Shown one piece after another: positions 16,399 to 25,278 of a stretch of 64,000 bases of DNA (positions within the stretch are counted from its first letter, which is position 1; the number at the start of each line of letters is the position of its first letter). The translations under genes and the position numbers were made by a program. The notes beneath the pieces were generated by a model. It saw nothing but the letters and a program-made list of their open reading frames with translations, was not told the DNA's origin and searched no databases. The DNA is from Prosthecobacter gellanilyticus (GTDB lineage: Bacteria > Verrucomicrobiota > Verrucomicrobiia > Verrucomicrobiales > Verrucomicrobiaceae), in contig NZ_BKAG01000008.1 in assembly GCF_007992435.1 (NCBI RefSeq), positions 1 to 64,000 of the forward strand, given 5' to 3'.

Positions 16399-17976
16399 TC
16401 ACTTCTCCGGCCGCAGATCAAAGCACACCAGCTTCTCCCGCTGCCGCACGATCAGCTTGCCATTGCTCAGCGCAGGTGAGGTGCAGCCCATGCCCTCGAT
16501 CTTCGGCCGCGCGATCTGGTGATATCCATCCGCTGCCGCTTTCACCACGCGCAGATGCGTGCCGTTGTTTTCGAAGACCATGAGCTTTCCATCCGCCAGG
16601 ATCGGAGACGTGATCGTGCTCTGCACCTCGTTCTCCAGCCAGCTCACCTTGCCCGTCGCCAGCTCCACGCACTGGTGCTTGCCACCGCACATCAGATACA
16701 CATGACCTTCATGAATGATCGGGCTGCCGCTGTAGCGCATGGTGACCCAAAAGTGTGACCACGCGGCCTTCGGCGGACCTTCCTTCTGCCATTGATAAGC
16801 CCGCAGGCCCACATCCTTCGTGCCGCTGTAAATCACCAGCCAGTCACCCTGCGTCACGGGGGTGGACTGACCGCCGCCTTCGATCTCCCAGAGCATGGCT
16901 CCATCCTTCGGCGAGACACCATGCACGCTGTTGTTGCCTACCATCACCAGCACCGGATCGCCCGAGGAGGGCTGCCACAGCGCCGGGCTGCCTGTGCTGC
17001 TCTTCACCTTCTTCTGCTCCCAGAGCAGCTTGCCATCCTGCGCTGAATACGCCTGCGCATGACCTGCCGCCAGATACACCACACCATCCACAATTAGCGG
17101 TGAGGCCGCCGGCCCTTGCGCGGGCAGCGCCACCTTCCACAGCTGCTTTCCATCCTTCTGGTCCAGACAGTAAAAGTGCGTGCTGCAGGCCGCATAAACC
17201 TTTCCATCCACGGCGGCGGCTGTGCTGCTGCTGCCACGGCCGGTTGGCTTGCCTTCCGCTTCAAACTTCCACACCTGCTTGCCCGTGTTGATGTCCAGGC
17301 ACACCACCACATCCTTGCCCACCTTGATGGTGTTCGGCACCGCGGAGAGCAGCTTGTCCTTCATCGGTTGGGAGAACTTCTCCTCCTCCATCCATTTCTT
17401 GAATTCGTCCGCCGTGGCAAAGGGCTTGCCTTCACGCTTCGCCGCCCGGGAAATTTCCTCCAGCGGCAGCGCGGTGGCTCCGGCCTTGAAGCGGGACTCC
17501 ACCCATTTGCCCAGGCTGATGTCCTCCTTCGGCGTCAGGTTCGCCTTCCGCCATTCCAGCATCCATTCATCCATTTTCGCTCCGCGCAGTTTCGGCAGGT
17601 TCAGGCGTGTCTCTTCCAGCTTCTTCATCAGCTCTGGTGACACTCCACGATAGTTCAGTTGCTGCATCACCTCCGTGTCGATCTCCCGCTGCTCGGATGC
17701 CACGCGATCATGCCACACCACCGACATGATCACCTGCTCCCCTGACACCACAGGGCTGCCATGACCACCGTAGTGATCACTCGGGATGTAGTCACTCTCC
17801 CACACCTTCTTCAGCCCCGTCTCCGGAAAGCTCTCCGCGATCGGCGTGGTATCCGTCGATACCCCATCCCTGTTCGGCCCCCGCCACTGCGGCCAGTCCG
17901 CCAGGCTCAGCGAAGTAGCCGCCAGCACCGAAAACGAAGTCATCAAACTCAAAGAACGAGCACGAGAAAAGATCAT
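16399..17976 (-). CDS. Secreted PQQ-type beta-propeller protein
   Basis: 525 residues from the ATG at 17976 (signal MIFSRARSLSLM..ATSLSLA); the frame is open to 18012. The mature N-terminus DWPQWRGPNRDGVS is the hallmark of outer-membrane-assembly-like PQQ propellers in this phylum. Blade repeats of the type G.V......G...LWK are visible (GKQVWKFEAEG, GKQLWKVALP, GKLLWEQ, GAMLWEIEG). A charged helical insert of about 130 residues (about 90-215, TEVMQQLNYRGVSPELMKKLEE onward) interrupts the first blades. PQQ-binding and catalytic residues are not evident, so it may be a scaffold rather than a dehydrogenase. Periplasmic. Confidence 0.85.
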   Translation of the reverse strand: MIFSRARSLSLMTSFSVLAATSLSLADWPQWRGPNRDGVSTDTTPIAESFPETGLKKVWESDYIPSDHYGGHGSPVVSGEQVIMSVVWHDRVASEQREIDTEVMQQLNYRGVSPELMKKLEETRLNLPKLRGAKMDEWMLEWRKANLTPKEDISLGKWVESRFKAGATALPLEEISRAAKREGKPFATADEFKKWMEEEKFSQPMKDKLLSAVPNTIKVGKDVVVCLDINTGKQVWKFEAEGKPTGRGSSSTAAAVDGKVYAACSTHFYCLDQKDGKQLWKVALPAQGPAASPLIVDGVVYLAAGHAQAYSAQDGKLLWEQKKVKSSTGSPALWQPSSGDPVLVMVGNNSVHGVSPKDGAMLWEIEGGGQSTPVTQGDWLVIYSGTKDVGLRAYQWQKEGPPKAAWSHFWVTMRYSGSPIIHEGHVYLMCGGKHQCVELATGKVSWLENEVQSTITSPILADGKLMVFENNGTHLRVVKAAADGYHQIARPKIEGMGCTSPALSNGKLIVRQREKLVCFDLRPEK

Positions 17977-18140
17977 ACCTTCCGAAACGTCTGCCCGAAG
18001 CACGCCTTTCACCGCACCCCATCCCTGACCTGCTCATCAGAGCCATTACCCTGCCGTACGTTGTTCACGCTTCAACGTGTCCGGAACCTCTTCGCGTGAA
18101 AAAGCCACAAACATCCCCCAAGTCCGCCTTCAACCAACCG

Positions 18141-18166
18141 GGAACAGCGAACTGCGAACCTGGAAC
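18141..18166. repeat. GCGAACT short-period repeat
   Basis: GGAACAGCGAACTGCGAACC then TGGAAC, a degenerate 7-base period just after the stop of the thioredoxin gene. Only this copy is seen in the window. Confidence 0.35.
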
Positions 18167-18173
18167 AAAAAAC

Positions 18174-18659
18174 TCACTTCTTCAAAACCGCCTCGATGTC
18201 ACTGTCCTTCATGCTCATCGGATGCCCCTCCCACACGATCTTGCCCGTGCTGTCCACGATCATCGCATGCGGAATCCCCTGGATGCCAAAGTCCTCGTTC
18301 ACCTTCTTGTAGGGGTCATAGCCCACCGTGTACTCGATCGGCACCGTCTTCTCAAAAGTTCGCACCGTTTGCTTGTCCTCATCCGTCACGCCGATGATCT
18401 CCAGCCCCCTGTCCTTATACTTCTTGTACACCGCGTTCAGGTGCGGAATACTCTGGCGGCAGGGCGGGCACCAGGTGGCCCAGAACTCCAGGACATAAGG
18501 TTTGCCCGCCAGCTCCGGGGACTTGCCTGAAAATCGCACCTTCAGATCCTTGATCACCGTGCCTACATTCGACTTCGAAGCCGTGGCCAGCACCTGCTGA
18601 CCCAGAAAAAGCGAGAGCGCCACCAGCGGCAGCACAACAAGGAAAGAGAAACGTTTCAT
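18174..18659 (-). CDS. Exported thioredoxin-like protein (TlpA/ResA type)
   Basis: 161 residues. The signal peptide or anchor spans about 1-26 (FLVVLPLVALSLFLGQQVLA). The thioredoxin fold has the active site WCPPC (Cys64, Cys67), preceded by YVLEFWATW, and a cis-proline loop GIQGIPHAMIVD. The TlpA-type insert DEDKQTVRTFEKTVPIEY is present. Such proteins act as reductants for periplasmic disulfides or cytochrome c maturation. The neighbours do not point to a client. It is transcribed in the same direction as the SHD1 gene upstream, with a 77-base gap. Confidence 0.92.
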   Translation of the reverse strand: MKRFSFLVVLPLVALSLFLGQQVLATASKSNVGTVIKDLKVRFSGKSPELAGKPYVLEFWATWCPPCRQSIPHLNAVYKKYKDRGLEIIGVTDEDKQTVRTFEKTVPIEYTVGYDPYKKVNEDFGIQGIPHAMIVDSTGKIVWEGHPMSMKDSDIEAVLKK

Positions 18660-18736
18660 GGCGGATCGATGGTTGAGCCCAACACCTCATTAAACGCCTC
18701 AACTCCCCGCTCATTCATGAAAATCTGCCCGGTGCA

Positions 18737-19471
18737 CTACTTGAGCTCCAGGGACTTCGGCACGCTGTCCCAGGTCTTGCCGCGCAGGGAGGTGATCGGC
18801 GAAACCCATTCATGCACCACCTTTCCCTGCGGATCCAGGATGCGCAGCATCAGGCCTCTCAGGGCATCCACATGGCGGTCCTGCCGGGTCGTGGAGTAGC
18901 GGTAGTCCACCACATCGATAGGAACTTCGCGTGTGCTGAAGGTGCCCGCATCATTGTAGCGCAGCGGCCCGGCCACCGTGGTCTCACCGGCGTGATAGCC
19001 GCTGTTGCCATCGCTGGCAAAGGAGCCCTCAGCCCCCTCCTGCACAAACACCCGGTACTCGACCTTCAGGTTCTTCACCACGGTCCTCGCCGTGTTCCGG
19101 ATCTCCACCTTGTAAGCCCAGAGTTCATTTTTCACCGTCTTGTAACCCATGTTCTTGCGCTCGCCCGACACCTTCCCGGCCACCGCTTTGACCTCAAAGC
19201 GATAGTTCAGCGAGGCCGGAGTCCGCTTCATCCATTCAGCGATGACGAGCTGGTCCTCCGCACTGAACTGGTTGGCCACCTTCTGAAAAACCGTCCCGCT
19301 CTCCATCTTCAGGGTGATCTGCCCAGCCCCATCATGAGACACCAGCTCCGCCCGCACCTTCCGGCCCGTATTGTCCTTGAACTCCCGGATCTCCGCCTGC
19401 GCCACACCCGCCCCGAACCAGACTACGAGAGCAAGCACAAGCAACCAAGGCTGCGATAGGGAGAAGGTCAT
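18737..19471 (-). CDS. Secreted SHD1-domain protein
   Basis: 244 residues with a signal peptide (PWLLVLALVVWFGAGVAQA). Residues about 28-80 (REFKDNTGRKVRAELVSH, ITLKMESGTVFQKVANQFSAEDQLVIAEW) match SHD1, a small domain first described in the yeast protein Sla1 and abundant in Planctomycetes and Verrucomicrobia. The remaining 160 residues form a beta-rich domain (YKVEIRNTARTVVKNLKVEYRVFV, GETTVAGPLRYNDAGTF) resembling carbohydrate-binding or fibronectin-like folds, with no enzyme motif. Role unknown. Confidence 0.8.
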   Translation of the reverse strand: MTFSLSQPWLLVLALVVWFGAGVAQAEIREFKDNTGRKVRAELVSHDGAGQITLKMESGTVFQKVANQFSAEDQLVIAEWMKRTPASLNYRFEVKAVAGKVSGERKNMGYKTVKNELWAYKVEIRNTARTVVKNLKVEYRVFVQEGAEGSFASDGNSGYHAGETTVAGPLRYNDAGTFSTREVPIDVVDYRYSTTRQDRHVDALRGLMLRILDPQGKVVHEWVSPITSLRGKTWDSVPKSLELK

Positions 19472-19562
19472 GACAAAGCACCTTACTCAACTCCCGTCCC
19501 ACCTAACAAGAACAAACTGAATACCCCTCTCTGTTGGAAGTGACCCCCAATCCCGCATAAGA

Positions 19563-19591
19563 CAATCTTTCTACCCCAATTTTTCTACCCT
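19563..19591. repeat. Half copy of the T-rich palindromic element at the lhr 3' end
   Basis: AATCTTTCTACC then CCAATTTTTCTACC, nearly the same as the right arm of the palindrome at 53710-53735. It overlaps the last codon of the helicase gene (stop at 19590). Confidence 0.55.
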
Positions 19592-22274
19592 ACCTCTCCG
19601 GCCCCGTCTTCCTCTCAAACTCCCGCCAAAGCCTCTCGATCGCCTCCTCCGGATCCTCCATCATCATCCCTTCCTTGATCTTGCTGGCAAAGATGCCGAA
19701 CGAAAAGGGTGTCACCACCGGCACCGGAATCAAATGCCACTCCAGCCCCGCGGTCCGCTGCAGAAACTCCACCGCACGCGGCAGATCCAGATACGTGTGC
19801 GTCGCCTCACGATACGACTGCACCAGCATCGGATGATCTGGCTCATGCTCCGTCAGCACACGAAACAGAATCTCCGCATTCCAGCGCAGCTCCTTCAGCC
19901 GCCGTTCCTTCCCGGGCCTGTTCCGCGGCACCATCAGCCCCGTCTGCGCCACTCCCCGGAAGTTCCACTTCACCAGCTCGCTATGCTCCAGCGCCGCGTG
20001 CATGTCACGCTCCGCATGCTCTGGCAGAAACAGCTCCTTCCACGCCTCCAGCTCCAGGTCCTGAAAGCTCTTCACCGTCAGTAGAAAACCATAGTCATCG
20101 ATCGTCACCATCGTGTTCCCGCCCACCGCCTCCTTGAGCCGATGTGAGATGATCCGGCTCAGCGCATCATTCGCACTGCGGCCGATGAGACTGTGAAAAA
20201 AGAAGTGCACCAGCTCCGGATCCGCCCCCGGGCTCTCATCCACAAACCGCTCAACCAAAAACGTGTCAAAAGTCGGAATGCGCGAGACCCGCAACTGGTT
20301 CCGGCAATGCCGCAAAATTGCCTCCGCATTCGTCTGCGAGATCTCAAACCGTTCCACCAGCCAGTCCGAAAGTAGCACAGGCGTCCCGCCTGCTTCTGGC
20401 CCTCTTAAATGTGGTGCAACCGTCCCGGTTGCCTCAGGGCCTTTCAAAGCTCCCGCCAGCATCCCGCCAGCCTCCAGCTCCCCCATCATCCTCCTCGCCA
20501 GCTCCGTCCTCAATAGCGCCACCTCATGCGCCAGCCCGGAAGCCAGTGGCATCTTGTTGGCATTCCACGAAGGCACCGTCGGCAGCTTCCCCGTCGCATC
20601 CTCCACCCGGATCTCCGCCACCCCCGTCTCCACCAGCCGCACCATGCGCCCGGCTAAAACAAAGATGTCCCCCACCTTCAGCCGCTTCACAAAACTCTCC
20701 TCGACCTGCCCCAGCCGGCGCTTGCCCAGGATCACGCTGATCGTCCCCTCCGTGTGAATCACCCCGATGTTCACCAGATACTCTCGTTCCACCTTTTTGT
20801 TAGGAATCGCCAGCTTGTCATCCACCCACAGGATCTTGCCGAAGTTCTCCCGATACTGCCTCTCCAGCGACCTCCCGCCACCTTCCAGATAGTTCAGCAC
20901 CCGGTCCAGCTCCGCCTCCGTCAGATCCCGAAATGCAAACGCCGCGCGCACCGTCTCCACCACATCTTCCCGCGTGTAGCCACCCTCCATCGCCATCCCC
21001 ACCAGATGCTGCGCCAGCACATCCAGCGGCCGTTCCAGCGGCCGCACCGCATCTAGCCGCACCGCCCGCGTCATCTCCGCGCACACAATGCATTCCATGA
21101 GATCGTTCACATTCGTCGCCACCAGGATGCCATGACTCTCCGTGTGAATGCTGTGCCCGCTGCGCCCGATCCTCTGCAGCGCACGGCTGATCCCCTTTGG
21201 CGTCGAGATCATCACCACACAGTCCACACTGCCGATGTCCACACCCAGCTCCAGACTCGTGCTGCACACCACCGCGCGCAGCTCCCCATTCTTCAGCTTG
21301 TCCTCCACCTCCAGCCGCACATCACGATCCAGGGACGCATGATGCGCCTCGATCTTCGCCGCCAGCTTCGGCAGCGCATTTTTCAAACGCAGCGTGATGC
21401 TCTCCGTGCCGCTGCGCGTGTTGCAAAACACGATCACATTCCGGCTCCGCTCCACAATGCCTGCGATGTCCTGCATCACCCGGTGCGCGGTATATCCAGA
21501 CGGAGGATACGGATCCCGCCGGATCGGCGAAAGAACCTCCACCCTCCTTCGCCGCTCCATCCGCGCCTCGACGATCTCACACACCCTCCCTTGCCCAACC
21601 AAAAGCTCGGCAAGCAGCGGCAACGGCGCCGCCGTGGCGGAAAGTCCGATGCGCGTCAGCCCTTCCGGCACTCGTCTCTGCAACCTCTCCAAACAGAGCA
21701 TCAGATGCGCCCCGCGCTTGTTCTCCGCCAGCGCATGCAGCTCATCCACAATCACAAACCGCACCTCGCTCAGCGCCTCCGCCCACCCCGCCTGCGGCAG
21801 CAAAATCGCCAGGCTCTCCGGCGTCGTCAGCAAAATATGCGGCGGCTTCCTCTTCAGCGCCGCACGCTCCGACGCGGTCGTGTCCCCCGTCCGCGTCCCC
21901 ACACGCACAATGTCCTCCAGCCCGATGCCCTTCAGTGCCGGCAGCAGGTTCTTCTGAATGTCATAGGTCAGAGCCCGCAGCGGCGACACATACACGCACT
22001 GGATGCGCGGCTTCAGCGTCCCCGCCTCATGCGCCCTCTGCAGATGATCCAGCACCCCCAAAAACCCCGCCAGCGTCTTCCCGCTCCCCGTGGGCGATGA
22101 CAGCAGCACCGACCGGCCTGCCAAAATATGCGGCAGCGTCAGCTCCTGAGCCTGTGTGAGCTTCCCAAACGCCTTCTTGATCCACCGCCGCACCCGCGGA
22201 TGCAGCTCCGCCCCCGCCGTCTCATCAGACGGCAGGGCAGGGGACTTGGCTGGAGATCGTCGGGCCACCATCAA
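19590..22274 (-). CDS. lhr: Lhr-type ATP-dependent helicase
   Basis: 894 residues, the size of the bacterial Lhr core. Walker A SPTGSGKT (60-67), motif Ia VSPLRAL, motif II DELH (177-180, the DEVH-like box of Lhr), motif III SATAAP, and motif VI QRIGRSGHS, followed by the Lhr winged-helix and C-terminal domains (FFHSLIGRSANDALSRI). Lhr enzymes are 3'-5' helicases linked to DNA repair and RNA:DNA unwinding. The metallophosphoesterase and ligase partners often seen beside Lhr are absent. Residues about 612-635 (KGPEATGTVAPHLRGPEAGG) are encoded by a REP hairpin pair in frame, between the oligonucleotide-binding-like and winged-helix parts. Confidence 0.92.
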   Translation of the reverse strand: MMVARRSPAKSPALPSDETAGAELHPRVRRWIKKAFGKLTQAQELTLPHILAGRSVLLSSPTGSGKTLAGFLGVLDHLQRAHEAGTLKPRIQCVYVSPLRALTYDIQKNLLPALKGIGLEDIVRVGTRTGDTTASERAALKRKPPHILLTTPESLAILLPQAGWAEALSEVRFVIVDELHALAENKRGAHLMLCLERLQRRVPEGLTRIGLSATAAPLPLLAELLVGQGRVCEIVEARMERRRRVEVLSPIRRDPYPPSGYTAHRVMQDIAGIVERSRNVIVFCNTRSGTESITLRLKNALPKLAAKIEAHHASLDRDVRLEVEDKLKNGELRAVVCSTSLELGVDIGSVDCVVMISTPKGISRALQRIGRSGHSIHTESHGILVATNVNDLMECIVCAEMTRAVRLDAVRPLERPLDVLAQHLVGMAMEGGYTREDVVETVRAAFAFRDLTEAELDRVLNYLEGGGRSLERQYRENFGKILWVDDKLAIPNKKVEREYLVNIGVIHTEGTISVILGKRRLGQVEESFVKRLKVGDIFVLAGRMVRLVETGVAEIRVEDATGKLPTVPSWNANKMPLASGLAHEVALLRTELARRMMGELEAGGMLAGALKGPEATGTVAPHLRGPEAGGTPVLLSDWLVERFEISQTNAEAILRHCRNQLRVSRIPTFDTFLVERFVDESPGADPELVHFFFHSLIGRSANDALSRIISHRLKEAVGGNTMVTIDDYGFLLTVKSFQDLELEAWKELFLPEHAERDMHAALEHSELVKWNFRGVAQTGLMVPRNRPGKERRLKELRWNAEILFRVLTEHEPDHPMLVQSYREATHTYLDLPRAVEFLQRTAGLEWHLIPVPVVTPFSFGIFASKIKEGMMMEDPEEAIERLWREFERKTGPER
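20371..20455. repeat. REP hairpin pair inside the lhr coding frame
   Basis: CAGGCG, TCC, CGCCTG (20378-20392) and CAACCG, TCC, CGGTTG (20417-20431): two six-base stems sharing the same TCC loop, 39 bases apart, each followed by GC(T/C)TC(A/T)GGGCC-like sequence. The frame is kept; the insert encodes two similar GPEA-containing peptides. Confidence 0.7.
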
Positions 22275-22320
22275 GTGCTACGCCAAACCAGCCCTCAAAG
22301 GCATCTCTTAATTCTGCCTC

Positions 22321-22354
22321 ATCTGTGCCCTCTGCGTTATCTGCGGTTAAAAAA
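22321..22354 (+). repeat. TCTGCGTTATCTGCGG-type intergenic repeat, copy 2
   Basis: ATCTGTGCCC then TCTGCGTTATCTGCGG then TTAAAAAA; nearly identical to 10791-10823, 11.5 kb away. It lies between the ABC permease stop and the lhr start. Confidence 0.7.
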
Positions 22355-22372
22355 GGGCTCCGCTATCTCACC

Positions 22373-23170
22373 TCACTGCGTCGCAAACTTCGTCAGCAGC
22401 CCGCGCTTCCGCGTCAAATTCAGAATCCACGCGAACAAACCACCTGCCAGGGCCAGATAAACCACATTCAGGGCCGCGGAATACCACAGGTAGTTCCAGT
22501 TCATCGTCCCCGTCTTCATCACCTCGCGCATGCCTTCAAAGATGTACGTCGGCGGAAAGCTCCACGCGATCGGCTGGGACCAAGCGGGCATGTCCTCCAC
22601 CGGATAAAACACCGCCACCGCTGGCTGGAAGAAGAACGGGATGGCCCACGCCAGTGACTCCGCCGCCTGTCCCCAGCGCAGGATCAGCGCCGTCGAGATC
22701 ATCCCCAGCGACCAGCCAAACAGCATCAGGTTCGCGAAGAACGGAATGAGCCACCAGTGCAGCGAGAAGATATTGTACGAGTAGCCCACCCACGAGATCA
22801 GGCCCAGGACCACTGCCGTCACCAGGATGCGTAGGAAGCCCACGATGAACGTCGCGCCCACATACTCAAACGTGCGCACCGGCGCCACGAACACATTCAG
22901 CAGATTGCGCGTCCACACATCCTCGAGGAAGGAGATCGCCACGCCTTGCTGCGCGCGGAAAAGGATGTCCCAAAGGATCATCCCGCCCAGGAAGAACAGT
23001 ACAAAGCTGCCGAACTCAGGGTTCGTGTTCTTTTGGATGAACACGGTCACATTTCCCCACACCACCAGATCCACCACCGGCCAGAAGACCAGCTCGACCA
23101 TGCGCATCGGCGTGCGTGTGTAGAGAAACAGATAGCGCAAAACCAGCGCGCTGATGGTGTTGAAATTCAT
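22373..23170 (-). CDS. ABC-2 type transporter permease
   Basis: 265 residues with about six hydrophobic segments. Conserved ABC-2 features are the N-terminal YLYTRTPMRMVELVFWPVVDL, the MILWDILFRAQQGVAISFLEDVWTRNLLNVFVAP block and the late PVEDMPAWSQPIAWSFPPTYIFEGMRE motif typical of polysaccharide and drug exporters (NodJ/DrrB type). Its start overlaps the ATPase stop by 4 bases, so the pair is translated together. The substrate is unknown; a lipid-linked glycosyltransferase gene upstream makes a glycan or lipid substrate possible. Confidence 0.92.
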   Translation of the reverse strand: MNFNTISALVLRYLFLYTRTPMRMVELVFWPVVDLVVWGNVTVFIQKNTNPEFGSFVLFFLGGMILWDILFRAQQGVAISFLEDVWTRNLLNVFVAPVRTFEYVGATFIVGFLRILVTAVVLGLISWVGYSYNIFSLHWWLIPFFANLMLFGWSLGMISTALILRWGQAAESLAWAIPFFFQPAVAVFYPVEDMPAWSQPIAWSFPPTYIFEGMREVMKTGTMNWNYLWYSAALNVVYLALAGGLFAWILNLTRKRGLLTKFATQ

Positions 23171-23946
23171 GGCTGTTTGGCAGGTTCGTCGATGACTTCG
23201 CCATCACGGGCGATCTTGATGAAGACATCTTCCAAGGTCGCGCTGCTGGACTGCGCCACGATGTCGGTCGGCGTCCCTTCGCACACGATCTTCCCCTTGT
23301 GCAGGAAGATCACGCGATCACACACCTCCTCGATGTCACGCATGTTATGCGAGGTGTAAAGAATGCCGATGTTGCGCTCCTTCTGCACCTTGCGGACCAC
23401 CTTGCGCACCTTGTCCGCGATGTCTGGATCCAGGCTCGCCGTCGGTTCATCCAGCATCAGCAGTTCCGGATCATTGAGAAAGGCCTTCACCAGGTTCACG
23501 CGTGTCGATTCACCGGCGGAAAGCTGCCCCGTCACGCGATCCGCCAGATGCGTGATTTCCAAAAGCTCCATCAGTTCCGCGATCTTCTTCTTCGGCTCCT
23601 TCAAGCCATAGATGCGTGCAAACACGATCAAGTTTTGCCGAACCAAAAGATTACCCGGCAGTGCAGTGTAAGCGGAGGAAAAGTTCGACCTTTGCAGGAT
23701 CTTGATCCGGTGCTGATGCAGTGGCAGACCAAAGGCAAAAAGATCACCACCCGTAGGCAGCGTGAGACCGAGCAGGCAGTTCATCGCCGTCGTCTTGCCT
23801 GCGCCATTCGCGCCCAGTAGACCCAGCACCTCGCCACGGTGCAGCTTGAAGGAAAAGCGATCGAGCGCCTTCACGCCATCGAACTCACGGGTGAGCTCAC
23901 GGGCCTCGAGGATGACTTCGCGCGTGTCTGGGGGGGCGGCGGACAT
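23167..23946 (-). CDS. ABC transporter ATP-binding protein
   Basis: 259 residues. Walker A GANGAGKTT, the signature motif LSAGES, Walker B ELLMLDEPTASLDPD and the H-loop YTSHNM are all intact, so it should be an active ATPase. It belongs to the ABC-2 exporter ATPase group (DrrA/NodI/CcmA-like). It pairs with the permease at 22373-23170 through a 4-base overlap. The gene upstream (24082-25209) is in the same direction, but 135 bases with a repeat separate them. Confidence 0.94.
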   Translation of the reverse strand: MSAAPPDTREVILEARELTREFDGVKALDRFSFKLHRGEVLGLLGANGAGKTTAMNCLLGLTLPTGGDLFAFGLPLHQHRIKILQRSNFSSAYTALPGNLLVRQNLIVFARIYGLKEPKKKIAELMELLEITHLADRVTGQLSAGESTRVNLVKAFLNDPELLMLDEPTASLDPDIADKVRKVVRKVQKERNIGILYTSHNMRDIEEVCDRVIFLHKGKIVCEGTPTDIVAQSSSATLEDVFIKIARDGEVIDEPAKQP

Positions 23947-24014
23947 GGGGCGCGGAGAATCGCCGCGCCCGCCCGGAATGCAAATGCATCATTCTGACGT
24001 CGTTGATGCGGCAA

Positions 24015-24074
24015 TGGAGTCCTGGAGTGCTGGAGTATTGGCTCAATCCACCAATCAATCACTCCCCTACTCCA
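24015..24074. repeat. TGGAGT 8-base iterons with inverted end
   Basis: TGGAGTCC, TGGAGTGC, TGGAGTAT, TGG on an eight-base period, then ATCCACCAATCAATC and the inverted ACTCCCCTACTCCA. It fills most of the gap between the glycosyltransferase and ABC ATPase genes. Confidence 0.55.
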
Positions 24075-24081
24075 GCGCAGC

Positions 24082-25209
24082 CTACAGTTTGCCTTTGCGA
24101 AGGATGTGAACCCCCAGCATCCCAAACGTGATCATGGAAGGCACTGCCAGGAAATGCAGCCACACGATCAGCGTGCTCGCATAATCCAGCCCTGCAAAGC
24201 TCGACCTCGCCCACTGGATCACCAGCCAGCCGATCACCAGGCTGATGCTGCCCAGCAGCGTCACCAGCAGGAAAAACAGGCTGCCTTCGTCCATCTCGAT
24301 CAGCTTGCGCGTGATCGCGCGCGGCTTCTCACTCTGTTGCAGGAACATCGCCGCGGAAAGCATGTAGATCTGCGTGCCCACCAGCGCCGCCAGCAGCAGC
24401 AGCACCTGGCTGTGCACGCCCAGAAAGGTCAGTCCCGCCACATTGACCAGACCCGTGACCGCCGAGATCGCCTGCAGCAGACTCGCCACAATGATCAGCA
24501 CCAGCCCGCCCAGCTCAAACATGCGCGGCCGTTCCGAAAGAATGAAAAGCAGATGCCGCATGCCATCCCGCCACGTGCGCAGATGCGGCGTGCGGTCCAC
24601 CGGCGCCGGGCGCAGACCCGAAACGATCTCCACCGTGCTGGCCTTCTTCTTCAGCGCCTTGATCAGCAGCTCGGAAGCGAATTCCATGCCGCTCGCGCGG
24701 ATGTCCCAGGTCTTGTAAGCCGTCTTTTTCAGGCAGCGGAAGCCCGAGTTGCAGTCGCTCAGCTTGCCTTTGAAAAGTAGATTGATCAGCCCTGTCAGCA
24801 CCGGCGTGCCCAGGACGCGGTGCAGCGTCGGCATCGCCCCAGGTTCAATCACACCCTTCATGCGTGACGCGATGCCCATGTCCGCATCCGCCTTCGCCGT
24901 CGTCTTGTACAGCTCCAGCGAGTTCTCGTAAAAATACGTCCCGTCCGCATCCGCGAACATCACATACTTCCCTTCCGCAGCCTCGATGCCGCCACGCAGC
25001 GCCGCACCATAGCCACGCTGCGGCACCGGCACCACCCGCGCGCCATGAGCCGTGGCAATCTGCCGCGAGTCATCAGTGCTGCCGTTGTCTGCCACCACGA
25101 TCTCGTAGTTCAGCGCCGGATCGACCTCGAGCGACTTGCGCACCGCATCGATGCAGAGCGCGATCGTGCGGCTTTCGTTGAGGCAGGGAAAGACAAAGGT
25201 GAGGTCCAT
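24082..25209 (-). CDS. Membrane-bound family 2 glycosyltransferase (DPM/DPG synthase-like)
   Basis: 375 residues from the ATG at 25209 (mature-looking start MDLTFVFPCLNE); the frame is open to 25257. The GT-A fold shows VADNGSTDDS (39-48) and the metal-binding DAD in MFADADGT (87-89), with CNSGFRCLK and a RTPHLRTWRDGMRHL segment typical of enzymes using polyprenyl phosphate. About four membrane helices fill the C-terminal 130 residues. It probably transfers a sugar to a lipid carrier at the inner membrane. No Shine-Dalgarno sequence is obvious. Confidence 0.9.
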   Translation of the reverse strand: MDLTFVFPCLNESRTIALCIDAVRKSLEVDPALNYEIVVADNGSTDDSRQIATAHGARVVPVPQRGYGAALRGGIEAAEGKYVMFADADGTYFYENSLELYKTTAKADADMGIASRMKGVIEPGAMPTLHRVLGTPVLTGLINLLFKGKLSDCNSGFRCLKKTAYKTWDIRASGMEFASELLIKALKKKASTVEIVSGLRPAPVDRTPHLRTWRDGMRHLLFILSERPRMFELGGLVLIIVASLLQAISAVTGLVNVAGLTFLGVHSQVLLLLAALVGTQIYMLSAAMFLQQSEKPRAITRKLIEMDEGSLFFLLVTLLGSISLVIGWLVIQWARSSFAGLDYASTLIVWLHFLAVPSMITFGMLGVHILRKGKL

Positions 25210-25278
25210 TCGGGAGAGATGGAAAGGTGGAGTGTCGCGGCGGCCCTCCTTTTTCAAAAAGGCCGCATCACGTGGAAA

